Assembly: GCA_937907215.1 (NCBI GenBank)
Contig: CALESG010000063.1
Location: 1-29,132, forward strand
Direction: 5' to 3'
Length of the DNA stretch: 29,132 nucleotides
DNA from: an uncultured Ruminococcus sp.
GTDB lineage: Bacteria > Bacillota > Clostridia > Oscillospirales > Ruminococcaceae
The notes beneath the pieces are model-generated. The model did no database searches. It was not told the DNA's origin and saw only the letters and a program-made list of their open reading frames with translations. This document shows positions 22,927 through 29,132 of the stretch, piece by piece. Position numbers and translations under genes: made by a program. Position 1 is the first letter of the stretch. Each line of letters begins with the position of its first letter.

Positions 22927-23838
22927 ATGGCTAATATGCACGAAATCAAGGAGCGTATAAAAAGCGTAAGCGATATCAAAAAGATAACAAATGCAATGTA
23001 TCTTATTTCTTCGTCAAAGCTTAAAAAGGCAAGAAAATCTCTTGATGCTACAGAGCCATATTTTAGCAAGCTTTTGTATGCTATGAGAAGTATTTTGTCA
23101 AGAGTTCCGGAAGAAGCTGGTGAGATAGTATTTTTTGATACTCGAAAGCAAATTCCGCCTGAAAAACGCAGCCGACTTATTATTGTAATAACAGCGGATA
23201 AAGGTATGTGCGGTGCTTATAACCATAATGTTATAAAAGAAGCAGAGTCGATGATAAGTGAAACCGGTATGAATTATCTTTCAGTTATGGGTCAAGTGGG
23301 AAGAATGTACTTTCAAAGACTTGATAAAAAGGATAATATAACACTGGATAAGAATTTTTTCTATACAACACAGAATCCTACACTTTATCGTGCGAGAAAT
23401 ATTGCTGAAGAAGTTTTAGAGCGTTTTGAAAAAGGCGAGGTTGATGACGTTTACGTTGTTTATACTGATATGGAAAGCTCAGCTGAATGTACAGTGCGTG
23501 TTCAGCAGCTTTTGCCGTTGGATGTAACACATTTTATAAAAAGTGATAAGGATGTAACTAAGCATCATGAAGCAGAGTTTTATCCTAATATTGAAGCTGT
23601 TATGTGCCATCTTATCCCGAATTTCATGAAGGGCTTGATTTACGGCACAATGGTTGAATCATTCTGTTCAGAGCAGCAGGCACGAATGAGTGCAATGGAT
23701 TCAGCTACTACCAGTGCTAAGGATATGCTGCATACCCTTTCTTTACAGTACAACCGTGCAAGACAGGCGGCTATTACTCAGGAGATAACAGAAATTTGCA
23801 GCGGAAGCGAAGCACAGACTTCGGGAGGTAATTTCTAA
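22927..23838 (+). CDS. atpG: ATP synthase F1 subunit gamma
   Basis: The central rotor shaft, 303 residues. Conserved N- and C-terminal coiled-coil helices are visible (IKERIKSVSDIKKITNAMYL; MSAMDSATTSAKDMLHTLSL), with the Rossmann-like middle domain between them (VITADKGMCGAYNHNV). GCAGGTGA precedes the ATG, one base after the atpA stop. The stop overlaps the first base of atpD. Confidence 0.97.
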   Translation: MANMHEIKERIKSVSDIKKITNAMYLISSSKLKKARKSLDATEPYFSKLLYAMRSILSRVPEEAGEIVFFDTRKQIPPEKRSRLIIVITADKGMCGAYNHNVIKEAESMISETGMNYLSVMGQVGRMYFQRLDKKDNITLDKNFFYTTQNPTLYRARNIAEEVLERFEKGEVDDVYVVYTDMESSAECTVRVQQLLPLDVTHFIKSDKDVTKHHEAEFYPNIEAVMCHLIPNFMKGLIYGTMVESFCSEQQARMSAMDSATTSAKDMLHTLSLQYNRARQAAITQEITEICSGSEAQTSGGNF

Positions 23839-25238
23839 TGGATAAAGGTAAAATAGTACAGGTGCTAGGTCCTGTTGTAGATGTTCAGTTTGAAACAGGC
23901 CATATGCCTATGATACGTGATGCACTTACTGTTGATAATGGAGGTAAGGAATGCGTTATGGAGGCAATGCAGCATATGGGCAATGGAATTGTACGCTGTA
24001 TTTGTCTTTCATCGACTGATGGATTTACAAAGGAAATGGAAGTTGAAAACACAGGCGGTCCTATAAAAGTTCCGGTAGGTCCGGCAACACTTGGAAGAAT
24101 GTTCAATGTTTTAGGTGAAACTATTGATAACAAAGGACCTGTACAGACTGATTTAAGATGGGAAATTCACAGAGAAGCACCATCATTTCGTGATCAAAGT
24201 CCGGTTGTTGAAATGCTTGAAACAGGCATTAAAGTAATAGATCTGCTTGCACCTTATGCCAAGGGTGGTAAAGTAGGACTTTTTGGCGGTGCAGGTGTCG
24301 GCAAGACCGTACTTATTCAGGAGCTTATAAGAAATGTAGCTACTGAACACGGTGGATATTCCATATTTACCGGTGTAGGAGAGCGTTCCAGAGAAGGCAA
24401 TGACTTATGGCACGAAATGACAGATTCAGGAGTTATAAATAAGACTGCACTTGTATTTGGTCAGATGAATGAACCGCCTGGATCAAGAATGCGTGTTGCA
24501 CAGACAGGTCTTACTATGGCAGAATACTTCCGTGATGAGAGTCATCAGGATGTACTTTTATTTATTGATAATATTTTTAGATATGTTCAGGCAGGTTCAG
24601 AGGTTTCCGCATTGCTTGGCAGAATGCCTTCAGCAGTTGGTTATCAGCCGACTCTTGCAAATGAACTTGGTGAACTTCAGGAGAGAATCACTTCTACTAA
24701 AAATGGTTCCATAACATCTGTTCAGGCTGTATATGTGCCTGCGGATGACCTTACTGACCCAGCACCTGCTACTACATTTGCACATCTTGATGCTACAACA
24801 GTTCTTTCCAGAAAAATTGTTGAACAGGGTATTTATCCGGCAGTAGATCCGCTGGAATCCACCTCAAGAATTCTTGAGCCTGATGTTGTTGGAGAAGAAC
24901 ATTATAGAGTGGCAAGAAAGGTTCAGGAGCTTTTGCAAAAATATAAAGAACTTCAAGATATTATCGCTATCCTTGGTATGGAAGAACTTGATGAGAACGA
25001 TAAGATCGCTGTATATAGAGCAAGAAAAGTTCAGAAGTTCCTTTCCCAGCCGTTCCATGTAGCTGAAGTATTTACAGGCATACCGGGCAAATATGTACCT
25101 GTTGCTGAAACTGTAAGAGGCTTTAGAATGATAGTTGATGGTGAAATGGATGATTATCCGGAGAATGCATTCTTTAATGCAGGAACTATTGATGAGGTCA
25201 TAGAAAGAGCTAAATCGGAGGTCGGTGCTAATGGCTAA
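23838..25238 (+). CDS. atpD: ATP synthase F1 subunit beta
   Basis: The catalytic subunit, 466 residues. Walker A is GGAGVGKT (150-157), the catalytic glutamate is Glu182 in GERSREGNDL, and ALLGRMPSAVGYQPTLA is intact. The sequence IFRYVQAGSEVSA differs slightly from the common IFRFxQAGSEVSA. GGGAGG lies upstream of the ATG. The gene overlaps the start region of atpC. Confidence 0.98.
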   Translation: MDKGKIVQVLGPVVDVQFETGHMPMIRDALTVDNGGKECVMEAMQHMGNGIVRCICLSSTDGFTKEMEVENTGGPIKVPVGPATLGRMFNVLGETIDNKGPVQTDLRWEIHREAPSFRDQSPVVEMLETGIKVIDLLAPYAKGGKVGLFGGAGVGKTVLIQELIRNVATEHGGYSIFTGVGERSREGNDLWHEMTDSGVINKTALVFGQMNEPPGSRMRVAQTGLTMAEYFRDESHQDVLLFIDNIFRYVQAGSEVSALLGRMPSAVGYQPTLANELGELQERITSTKNGSITSVQAVYVPADDLTDPAPATTFAHLDATTVLSRKIVEQGIYPAVDPLESTSRILEPDVVGEEHYRVARKVQELLQKYKELQDIIAILGMEELDENDKIAVYRARKVQKFLSQPFHVAEVFTGIPGKYVPVAETVRGFRMIVDGEMDDYPENAFFNAGTIDEVIERAKSEVGANG

Positions 25239-25647
25239 GACCTTTTACTTGGAGCTGCTTGCATCAGACAGACCATTTTATGTTGGTGAGTGTGAGCATA
25301 TTGTGTATCCTGCAAGTGATGGACTTATGGGAATACTGCCGGGGCATGAAACGCTTGTAACGGTTATTGAGCCTGGTGAGATAAAATATAAGGTAGACGG
25401 TCAGTGGCGGTATTGTGCTATTAGTGATGGCTTTGCAGAGGTTCGAGGCGACTATGTACTTATATTGGGCGATGCGATCGAACTTCCTGAAGAAATAGAT
25501 GTAAAACGTGCTGAAGAAGCTGCTGAAAGGGCAAAAGAACTGATGGAGCAGAAGCAAGGCATGATGCAATATTATCACACACAGGCAGCACTTAACCGAG
25601 CTATGAACAGACTCAAAATTTCCAGAAAGCATAGCCATGACATATAG
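25231..25647 (+). CDS. atpC: ATP synthase F1 subunit epsilon
   Basis: The inhibitory and coupling subunit, 138 residues. The N-terminal beta-sandwich (PASDGLMGILPGHETLVTVI, EVRGDYVLILGDAIE) is followed by the two-helix C-terminal domain (AEEAAERAKELMEQ, AALNRAMNRLK) that can inhibit ATP hydrolysis. ATG 25231 is nine bases after CGGAGG and lies within the last codons of atpD. It is the last gene of the operon; a strong terminator follows. Confidence 0.96.
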   Translation: MAKTFYLELLASDRPFYVGECEHIVYPASDGLMGILPGHETLVTVIEPGEIKYKVDGQWRYCAISDGFAEVRGDYVLILGDAIELPEEIDVKRAEEAAERAKELMEQKQGMMQYYHTQAALNRAMNRLKISRKHSHDI

Positions 25648-25665
25648 ACTCTGAAAAAGTATAAT

Positions 25666-25709
25666 AAGAAAAAAATTCCGCTTTTTGATACAGGCGGAAT
25701 TTTTTTCTT
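25666..25709 (+). terminator. Terminator of the atp operon
   Basis: A 16-bp perfect stem (25666-25681 with 25694-25709) has GC pairs at the loop side and a long A/T outer part ending in TTTTTTTCTT. It lies 18 bases after the atpC stop. Confidence 0.93.
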
Positions 25710-25724
25710 ATGTTTTATACTCTT

Positions 25725-25753
25725 CACCAATCTGTTTATTCTTTCATAGAATG
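25725..25753 (+). promoter_or_regulatory. Possible sporulation (sigma-K-like) promoter before dpaA
   Basis: CACC (25725-25728), a 16-base spacer and CATAGAATG (25745-25753) resemble the mother-cell sigma-K pattern of -35 mACm and -10 CATAnnnTA, with one mismatch at the last base. dpaA is sigma-K dependent in Bacillus. No good sigma-A promoter was seen between the atp terminator and dpaA. Confidence 0.35.
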
Positions 25754-25796
25754 GTTTAAGCCGAAGCCGTAATGAATCTGAAACGGAGATGGTTTT

Positions 25797-26609
25797 ATGG
25801 AGAGAAGAAAAATTCTGATTGCCGGCGGAGATATTAGAATGCTCTATGCAGCATTAAAGCTGTCGGATATTTATGATGTAGGGATTATGGGATATTCGGA
25901 AGAGATGCTTTTTGGCGAAGGAAAAGAAATTTTTGAAAAATTAAAAAAGACAGACGGTAATGCTGATGTGTTGCTGCTGCCGCCGGTAGTTACAGATAAA
26001 AGCGGAAAAATAAATGCACCATTTTATAAAAAAACACTTGAAATTTCAGAAGCTATAGAGAAGGTAAAGGAAAACGGTGTTCTTTTAATGGGCATCAAAG
26101 GTGAAGAGGCAAAGGAAGCAGCTGCAATAAAAAATATATGGTCATATAATTATATGAAGGATGAAACGCTTGCTCTTGCAAATGCAGTTCCGACAGCAGA
26201 AGCAGCGATTAAAACAGCTATTGAAAAGACTGGCAAAACCATCTGGAATAGTCGAGTTTTGGTTACCGGCTTTGGCAGAATAGGAACTATACTAAGTGAC
26301 AGACTTCTAAAACTTGGTGCAGATGTGACAGCAGCAGCTAGAACAGAATACGCCAGAATGAAGATAAAAGCAATGGGGGCAGTGCCGGCAAAAATGTTGC
26401 CGGAAAAGAGCTGCCTTTCAGAAATGGATATAATTTTTAATACAGTGCCGGCGGAGATATTTACGGTTGATGATGTTATGAGCTTTAAGAAAGATTGTGT
26501 ATTTATAGAGCTTGCATCATCACCCGGAGGTTTAGATAAAAAAGCTGTAAAAATAATTGGAGATCATTATTTGTGTGCATCAGGACTTCCGGCAAATGTT
26601 ATAGGTTGA
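25797..26609 (+). CDS. dpaA: Dipicolinate synthase subunit A (SpoVFA-like), short C-terminus
   Basis: This NAD(P)-dependent subunit, with DpaB, makes dipicolinic acid, the calcium chelator of bacterial endospores. The 270 residues show the N-terminal dinucleotide fold (ILIAGGDIRMLYAALKL), the family block YNYMKDETLALANAVPTAEA, a second Rossmann motif VLVTGFGRIGTIL, INTVP-like IIFNTVPAEIF and FIELASSPGGLD. It ends at SGLPANVIG, whereas relatives usually continue LPGxVAPxTAG plus a short helix, so about 20-25 residues are absent. The other frames downstream show no continuation. No dpaB follows. A ribosome site GGAG is present. It may be a decaying or specialised copy. Confidence 0.87.
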   Translation: MERRKILIAGGDIRMLYAALKLSDIYDVGIMGYSEEMLFGEGKEIFEKLKKTDGNADVLLLPPVVTDKSGKINAPFYKKTLEISEAIEKVKENGVLLMGIKGEEAKEAAAIKNIWSYNYMKDETLALANAVPTAEAAIKTAIEKTGKTIWNSRVLVTGFGRIGTILSDRLLKLGADVTAAARTEYARMKIKAMGAVPAKMLPEKSCLSEMDIIFNTVPAEIFTVDDVMSFKKDCVFIELASSPGGLDKKAVKIIGDHYLCASGLPANVIG

Positions 26610-26738
26610 CACAAATATAAAAGAGATGTATAATAAAAAAGAAGGCTTTTGGGGCAAAAAATTACAATGCTTGTATAAAAGCAACAAAAATAGGAAAAAT
26701 ATTCTTTTGTAAATTTTAAAAAAAATGCCCGTAATCAC
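26610..26738. other. Intergenic, no feature recognised
   Basis: This AT-rich stretch between dpaA and the next promoter has no open frame with a ribosome site. Only a weak 5-bp hairpin (TGCTT/AAGCA near 26669-26683) could end the dpaA transcript. Together with the promoter and leader after it, the gene-free gap is 331 bases. Confidence 0.6.
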
Positions 26739-26767
26739 TTGACATTCTAACGGGAATATGTTAAAAT
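26739..26767 (+). promoter_or_regulatory. Promoter of dockerin-protein gene
   Basis: TTGACA (26739-26744) and TAAAAT (26762-26767) are 17 bases apart. CCCGT/ACGGG arms (26728-26732 and 26750-26754) flank the -35 box. Confidence 0.75.
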
Positions 26768-26773
26768 ACTTTT

Positions 26774-26940
26774 GTAAATTGATTACAAGGGTTCATGCAC
26801 CGTAACACTTTGATCAATAACACAGTGTGTTCTAAGATTAGCAGACGAGTAAATTTATATGGTTTTATATAAGCTTACAATTGCAATCACGTGTGCAAAA
26901 CCGGGAACACGAAAAAAATTATAAAGAGAGGTAATTGGAA
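26774..26940 (+). other. Long 5' leader of dockerin-protein mRNA
   Basis: About 165 untranslated bases separate the inferred transcription start from ATG 26941. Short complementary segments occur: AACAC/GTGTT inside AACACAGTGTGTT near 26818, and CGTGT/ACACG near 26890-26911. I do not recognise a known riboswitch. It could hold a stabilising structure or an unnamed regulatory RNA element. Confidence 0.4.
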
Positions 26941-28950
26941 ATGAAGAAGATTCTTAACAGAGTCTTGGCTGCTGCTGTTGCAGTTCCAATGGCACTTACA
27001 CAGAGTGTTGTTATGAACATCTCTGCTGAAGATGCTGGAGTTAAGTCACTTTCTCTGGATGCTTTCATTGAGATCCCTGCTGATCAGACAGAATCAACTT
27101 GGAATCTTAAGATGCTCAACGTTGTTACATCTGTTGAAGGCACACAGAAAGAAATCGCCAAGGATGATTTCCTTGATCTGCTTCCTAAGAACAATTCATA
27201 TACAATCCTTATTAAGGAGCTTATGAGCGAAGCTGCAAATCCGGTTCTGACAGTTAAAAACGGCGTTGTTACAATCAAGGCATCTGCTGATATGACTCGC
27301 TATGCAGAATCTAAGATTTATTCAGAAGTTCGCAAGGCACTTAAAGATAAGGGTTATACAGATGAAGTAGTAATGAACGAATTCAATAAGACTATTGAAG
27401 TTACAGCTACTGTTGATGCAAATGTTCTTATGGATGGCAAGGATGTTGATGTTAACGTTGACGTTACTGCTGACGGCAAGGCTCTTGACATTTATTCAAT
27501 GTCTACATATTTCGAGGGTCTGACAAAGGAACTTGCAGCTTCTGTAATTGCTCAGACAGGTGCTGATCCTGCTGAAGTTGCTGACTCTATGGGCGACATT
27601 GAGCTTATCAAAAAGCTTAAGAAAGTTGAAAAGTATATGGTAAAGGCTGCTAAGTTTAGCCATGCTGCTCGTTCTTATGCAAATGCTGATGAAATGCTCG
27701 CTGCTGTTTCTGCTTTCGCTGCAAAGAAAACATCAGCTTACAAGGTTCCTGCTTCTGTAGATGAGGCTGTTGCAAAACACGGCTATAAATTTAATAAGGC
27801 TATTGAACTTGTAAATGATATTACTGTTACAAGTGGTTACACATTTGATGTTACTGCTGATAGCGTAGCTGCTCTGGCTAAACAGGGTTATGACTTTGAG
27901 GCTGCTGCAAGTAATGGTACTTATACAGTAACATTTAAGCTTCCTGATGCTGAAGCTGCTGAAGTTGAGGCTTATGTTAATGCAAATGCAGAACCGGGCA
28001 AGGCTTATGATTCATCTTACAAGGTTGTTGATGTAAAGGCTTCTGCTAATGGAAATGCATACTTTAATGTAACAAGAAAGATCATTCTCAAGGATATAAA
28101 AGATACAACAACAACTACAACAGATATAACAACAACCACTACAGTTTCTAGTGACACAACAACAACAGAAACATCAACAGAGTCTGGTTCTAGTGACACA
28201 ACTACAACTACTACAACCACAGAGTCTGGTTCTAGTGATACAACTACAACAACTACAACAACAGGCACTGGTTCTAGTGACACAACAACTACAACCACAA
28301 CCACATCAGGCACTACTGAAGTTCCGGTTGACTTTGAACTGAAAACAGTTGAAGTTGCAGCAAACAAGGGTTACTACTTCTCACATGATACAGAAGCATT
28401 TGACCTTACTGAGCTGGTTGACAGCCTTACACTCGTCGGTACTCTTGATGGTAATGATTACACTATAAGCATTTCTCCAAGCAACTTTGCTTCTTATCTG
28501 ACACCGGAGTTCGCAACACCTGCTGATTATTTCAATAAAGTAGAAGGCACAGCTTATGTTGCAAGTGAACTTGCTTTGACATTCAATGCTCCTGCAACTA
28601 TGACAGTAGCAGATGATGCTGACCTTACAGTAACAGATAATCCAATGGTTTACATTGGTGTTAAGGGTGACGCTGACCTGAATGGTAAAGTTGAAATTCC
28701 AGACGGCTTGGCAGTTCTTCAGTATTATTCTAATAGTGCAGCTGGTTTGGATGTTACACTCTTAGACACTACCGATGAAGATCTCGAAACACTTGCTTAT
28801 TTCCTTGCTGATGTAGATACAGAGTCTAAGGCTGGTAAGAACAGTGATGATGGCAAATTGGATATTTCAGATGGATTAAACATTTTGACATACTATTCTT
28901 ACAATGCTGCTGGTCTGGATCCAATTTGGGATGAAATTCTCGGCAAGTAA
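26941..28950 (+). CDS. Secreted protein with Thr-rich linker and C-terminal dockerin-like module
   Basis: A 669-residue exported protein. A signal peptide covers residues 1-29 (ending MNISA|ED). Residues about 35-380 are a lysine- and alanine-rich region of unknown fold. A Thr linker of 14-residue repeats follows (about 380-460), then a module of about 110 residues (VPVDFELKTVEVAANKGYYF onward) and a type I dockerin-like end (about 573-669). The first calcium loop is DADLNGKVEIPD with the expected Asp/Asn positions; the second is stretched, DVDTESKAGKNSDDGKLDISD. Each is followed by a YYS helix. Dockerins attach proteins to cohesins of cellulosome-like assemblies. No catalytic domain is recognised, so it may be a structural part. 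GAGAGG lies nine bases before ATG 26941; an in-frame TTG at 26935 is too close. Confidence 0.85.
   Translation: MKKILNRVLAAAVAVPMALTQSVVMNISAEDAGVKSLSLDAFIEIPADQTESTWNLKMLNVVTSVEGTQKEIAKDDFLDLLPKNNSYTILIKELMSEAANPVLTVKNGVVTIKASADMTRYAESKIYSEVRKALKDKGYTDEVVMNEFNKTIEVTATVDANVLMDGKDVDVNVDVTADGKALDIYSMSTYFEGLTKELAASVIAQTGADPAEVADSMGDIELIKKLKKVEKYMVKAAKFSHAARSYANADEMLAAVSAFAAKKTSAYKVPASVDEAVAKHGYKFNKAIELVNDITVTSGYTFDVTADSVAALAKQGYDFEAAASNGTYTVTFKLPDAEAAEVEAYVNANAEPGKAYDSSYKVVDVKASANGNAYFNVTRKIILKDIKDTTTTTTDITTTTTVSSDTTTTETSTESGSSDTTTTTTTTESGSSDTTTTTTTTGTGSSDTTTTTTTTSGTTEVPVDFELKTVEVAANKGYYFSHDTEAFDLTELVDSLTLVGTLDGNDYTISISPSNFASYLTPEFATPADYFNKVEGTAYVASELALTFNAPATMTVADDADLTVTDNPMVYIGVKGDADLNGKVEIPDGLAVLQYYSNSAAGLDVTLLDTTDEDLETLAYFLADVDTESKAGKNSDDGKLDISDGLNILTYYSYNAAGLDPIWDEILGK
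28141..28308 (+). repeat. 42-bp tandem repeats coding for Thr-rich linker
   Basis: Three well-conserved 42-bp units start at 28183, 28225 and 28267, preceded by a degenerate unit at 28141. Each codes for SGSSD (or TGSSD/TVSSD) followed by a run of threonines, giving a flexible, probably glycosylated linker. Confidence 0.9.
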
Positions 28951-29026
28951 AAAGGTACGCATATAATAGATATAAATAGGTGTCTGTTATATAAAATAAA
29001 TTTTATATTTGAAAGGACTAATTAAA

Positions 29027-29132
29027 ATGAAGACTACATTTAAGAAGACTATGGCTATTATTTCAGCTTCAGCTATGGTTGCAGCTTCTGCAGCTGTATA
29101 TACGGTAAGTCCCTGTGCCTCTGCTTTCGCCC
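29027..29132 (+). CDS. Start of a secreted protein (truncated by window edge)
   Basis: Only 35 codons are present. MKTTFKKTMAIISASAMVAA and the following Ala-rich segment to SAFA form a signal peptide, so the product is exported. GAAAGGA lies nine bases before ATG 29027. It follows the dockerin-protein gene by 76 bases on the same strand with no clear terminator between, so it could be co-transcribed. The mature protein is outside the window. Confidence 0.75.
   Translation, partial: MKTTFKKTMAIISASAMVAASAAVYTVSPCASAFA

Noticed and set aside
26607..26700. Frameshift explaining the short end of dpaA
   Set aside because: No frame after the stop encodes the expected APxTAG-like segment, so a simple frameshift is not supported.
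26728..26754. CCCGT/ACGGG arms around the -35 box of the dockerin gene, considered as an operator
   Set aside because: The arms are only 5 bp with a 17-base spacing and could easily arise by chance; noted only within the promoter entry.
28141..28308. CRISPR-like periodic repeat
   Set aside because: Units are contiguous with no unique spacers and stay in frame as a Thr-rich protein linker.
28017..28367. Minus-strand frame with Val-rich repeats
   Set aside because: It is the antisense reading of the Thr-codon linker repeats, not a gene.
28989..29008. AT-only inverted repeat before the last gene, considered as a terminator
   Set aside because: ATATAAAAT/ATTTTATAT has no GC pairs, so it would make a weak hairpin; likely chance in AT-rich DNA.

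Overview
The window looks like an AT-rich chromosomal segment of a Gram-positive, anaerobic, gut- or rumen-type Firmicute, most likely a Ruminococcus or close relative in the Oscillospiraceae. The grounds are long Thr-rich linkers in a secreted protein that ends in a type I dockerin-like module, strong GGAGG/GGTGA ribosome sites, consensus TTGACA/TATAAT promoters, a 2x4Fe-4S clostridial-type ferredoxin, a BioY transporter and a remnant spore gene. No tRNA, rRNA, insertion sequence, prophage or CRISPR array was recognised.

Left part (1-6250). A large secreted protein on the minus strand runs off the left edge. Next is the RNase P RNA gene (rnpB, plus strand) with a perfect promoter and a terminator. 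A minus-strand group follows: ferredoxin, a CPBP-family intramembrane protease and a small lipoprotein. On the plus strand, a second CPBP-like protein with a degraded active site is followed by the tRNA adenosine deaminase tadA.

Middle part (6267-17415). A plus-strand run of eight genes starts from a promoter whose spacer and -10 box are covered by an 18-bp perfect palindrome. It encodes a 963-residue protein with N-terminal beta-sandwich-like regions and a C-terminal solute-binding domain, two MalF/MalG-type permeases, an NHL-repeat/TPR membrane-anchored protein, a YIP1-type membrane protein, a large secreted DUF5696-like protein that may have a glycoside-hydrolase-like fold, and a second pair of permeases. 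There is no ATPase, regulator or recognisable catabolic enzyme. I infer an uncharacterised glycan- or envelope-related ABC system that borrows a shared ATPase; its substrate cannot be read from sequence. This is the main candidate for an undescribed system.

Right part (17495-29132). A water-type aquaporin with its own promoter and a convergent bioY are separated by two hairpins. A 30-bp perfect palindrome lies upstream of bioY. The complete F1Fo ATP synthase operon follows in canonical order, atpB-E-F-H-A-G-D-C, from a consensus promoter to a strong terminator. Its delta subunit (atpH) is unusual: 255 residues, with the C-terminal domain present twice in tandem. The c subunit lacks two classic sodium ligands, so proton coupling is likely. 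After the operon come a dipicolinate synthase A gene (dpaA) with a short C-terminus and no dpaB beside it, a secreted dockerin-bearing protein with a 42-bp-repeat Thr linker behind a long leader, and the first 35 codons of another secreted protein at the right edge.

Starts were chosen by ribosome-site spacing. Three genes (4520, 9263, 15570) are called from TTG codons because the longer starts overlap or lie too close to the Shine-Dalgarno sequence, or lack one.
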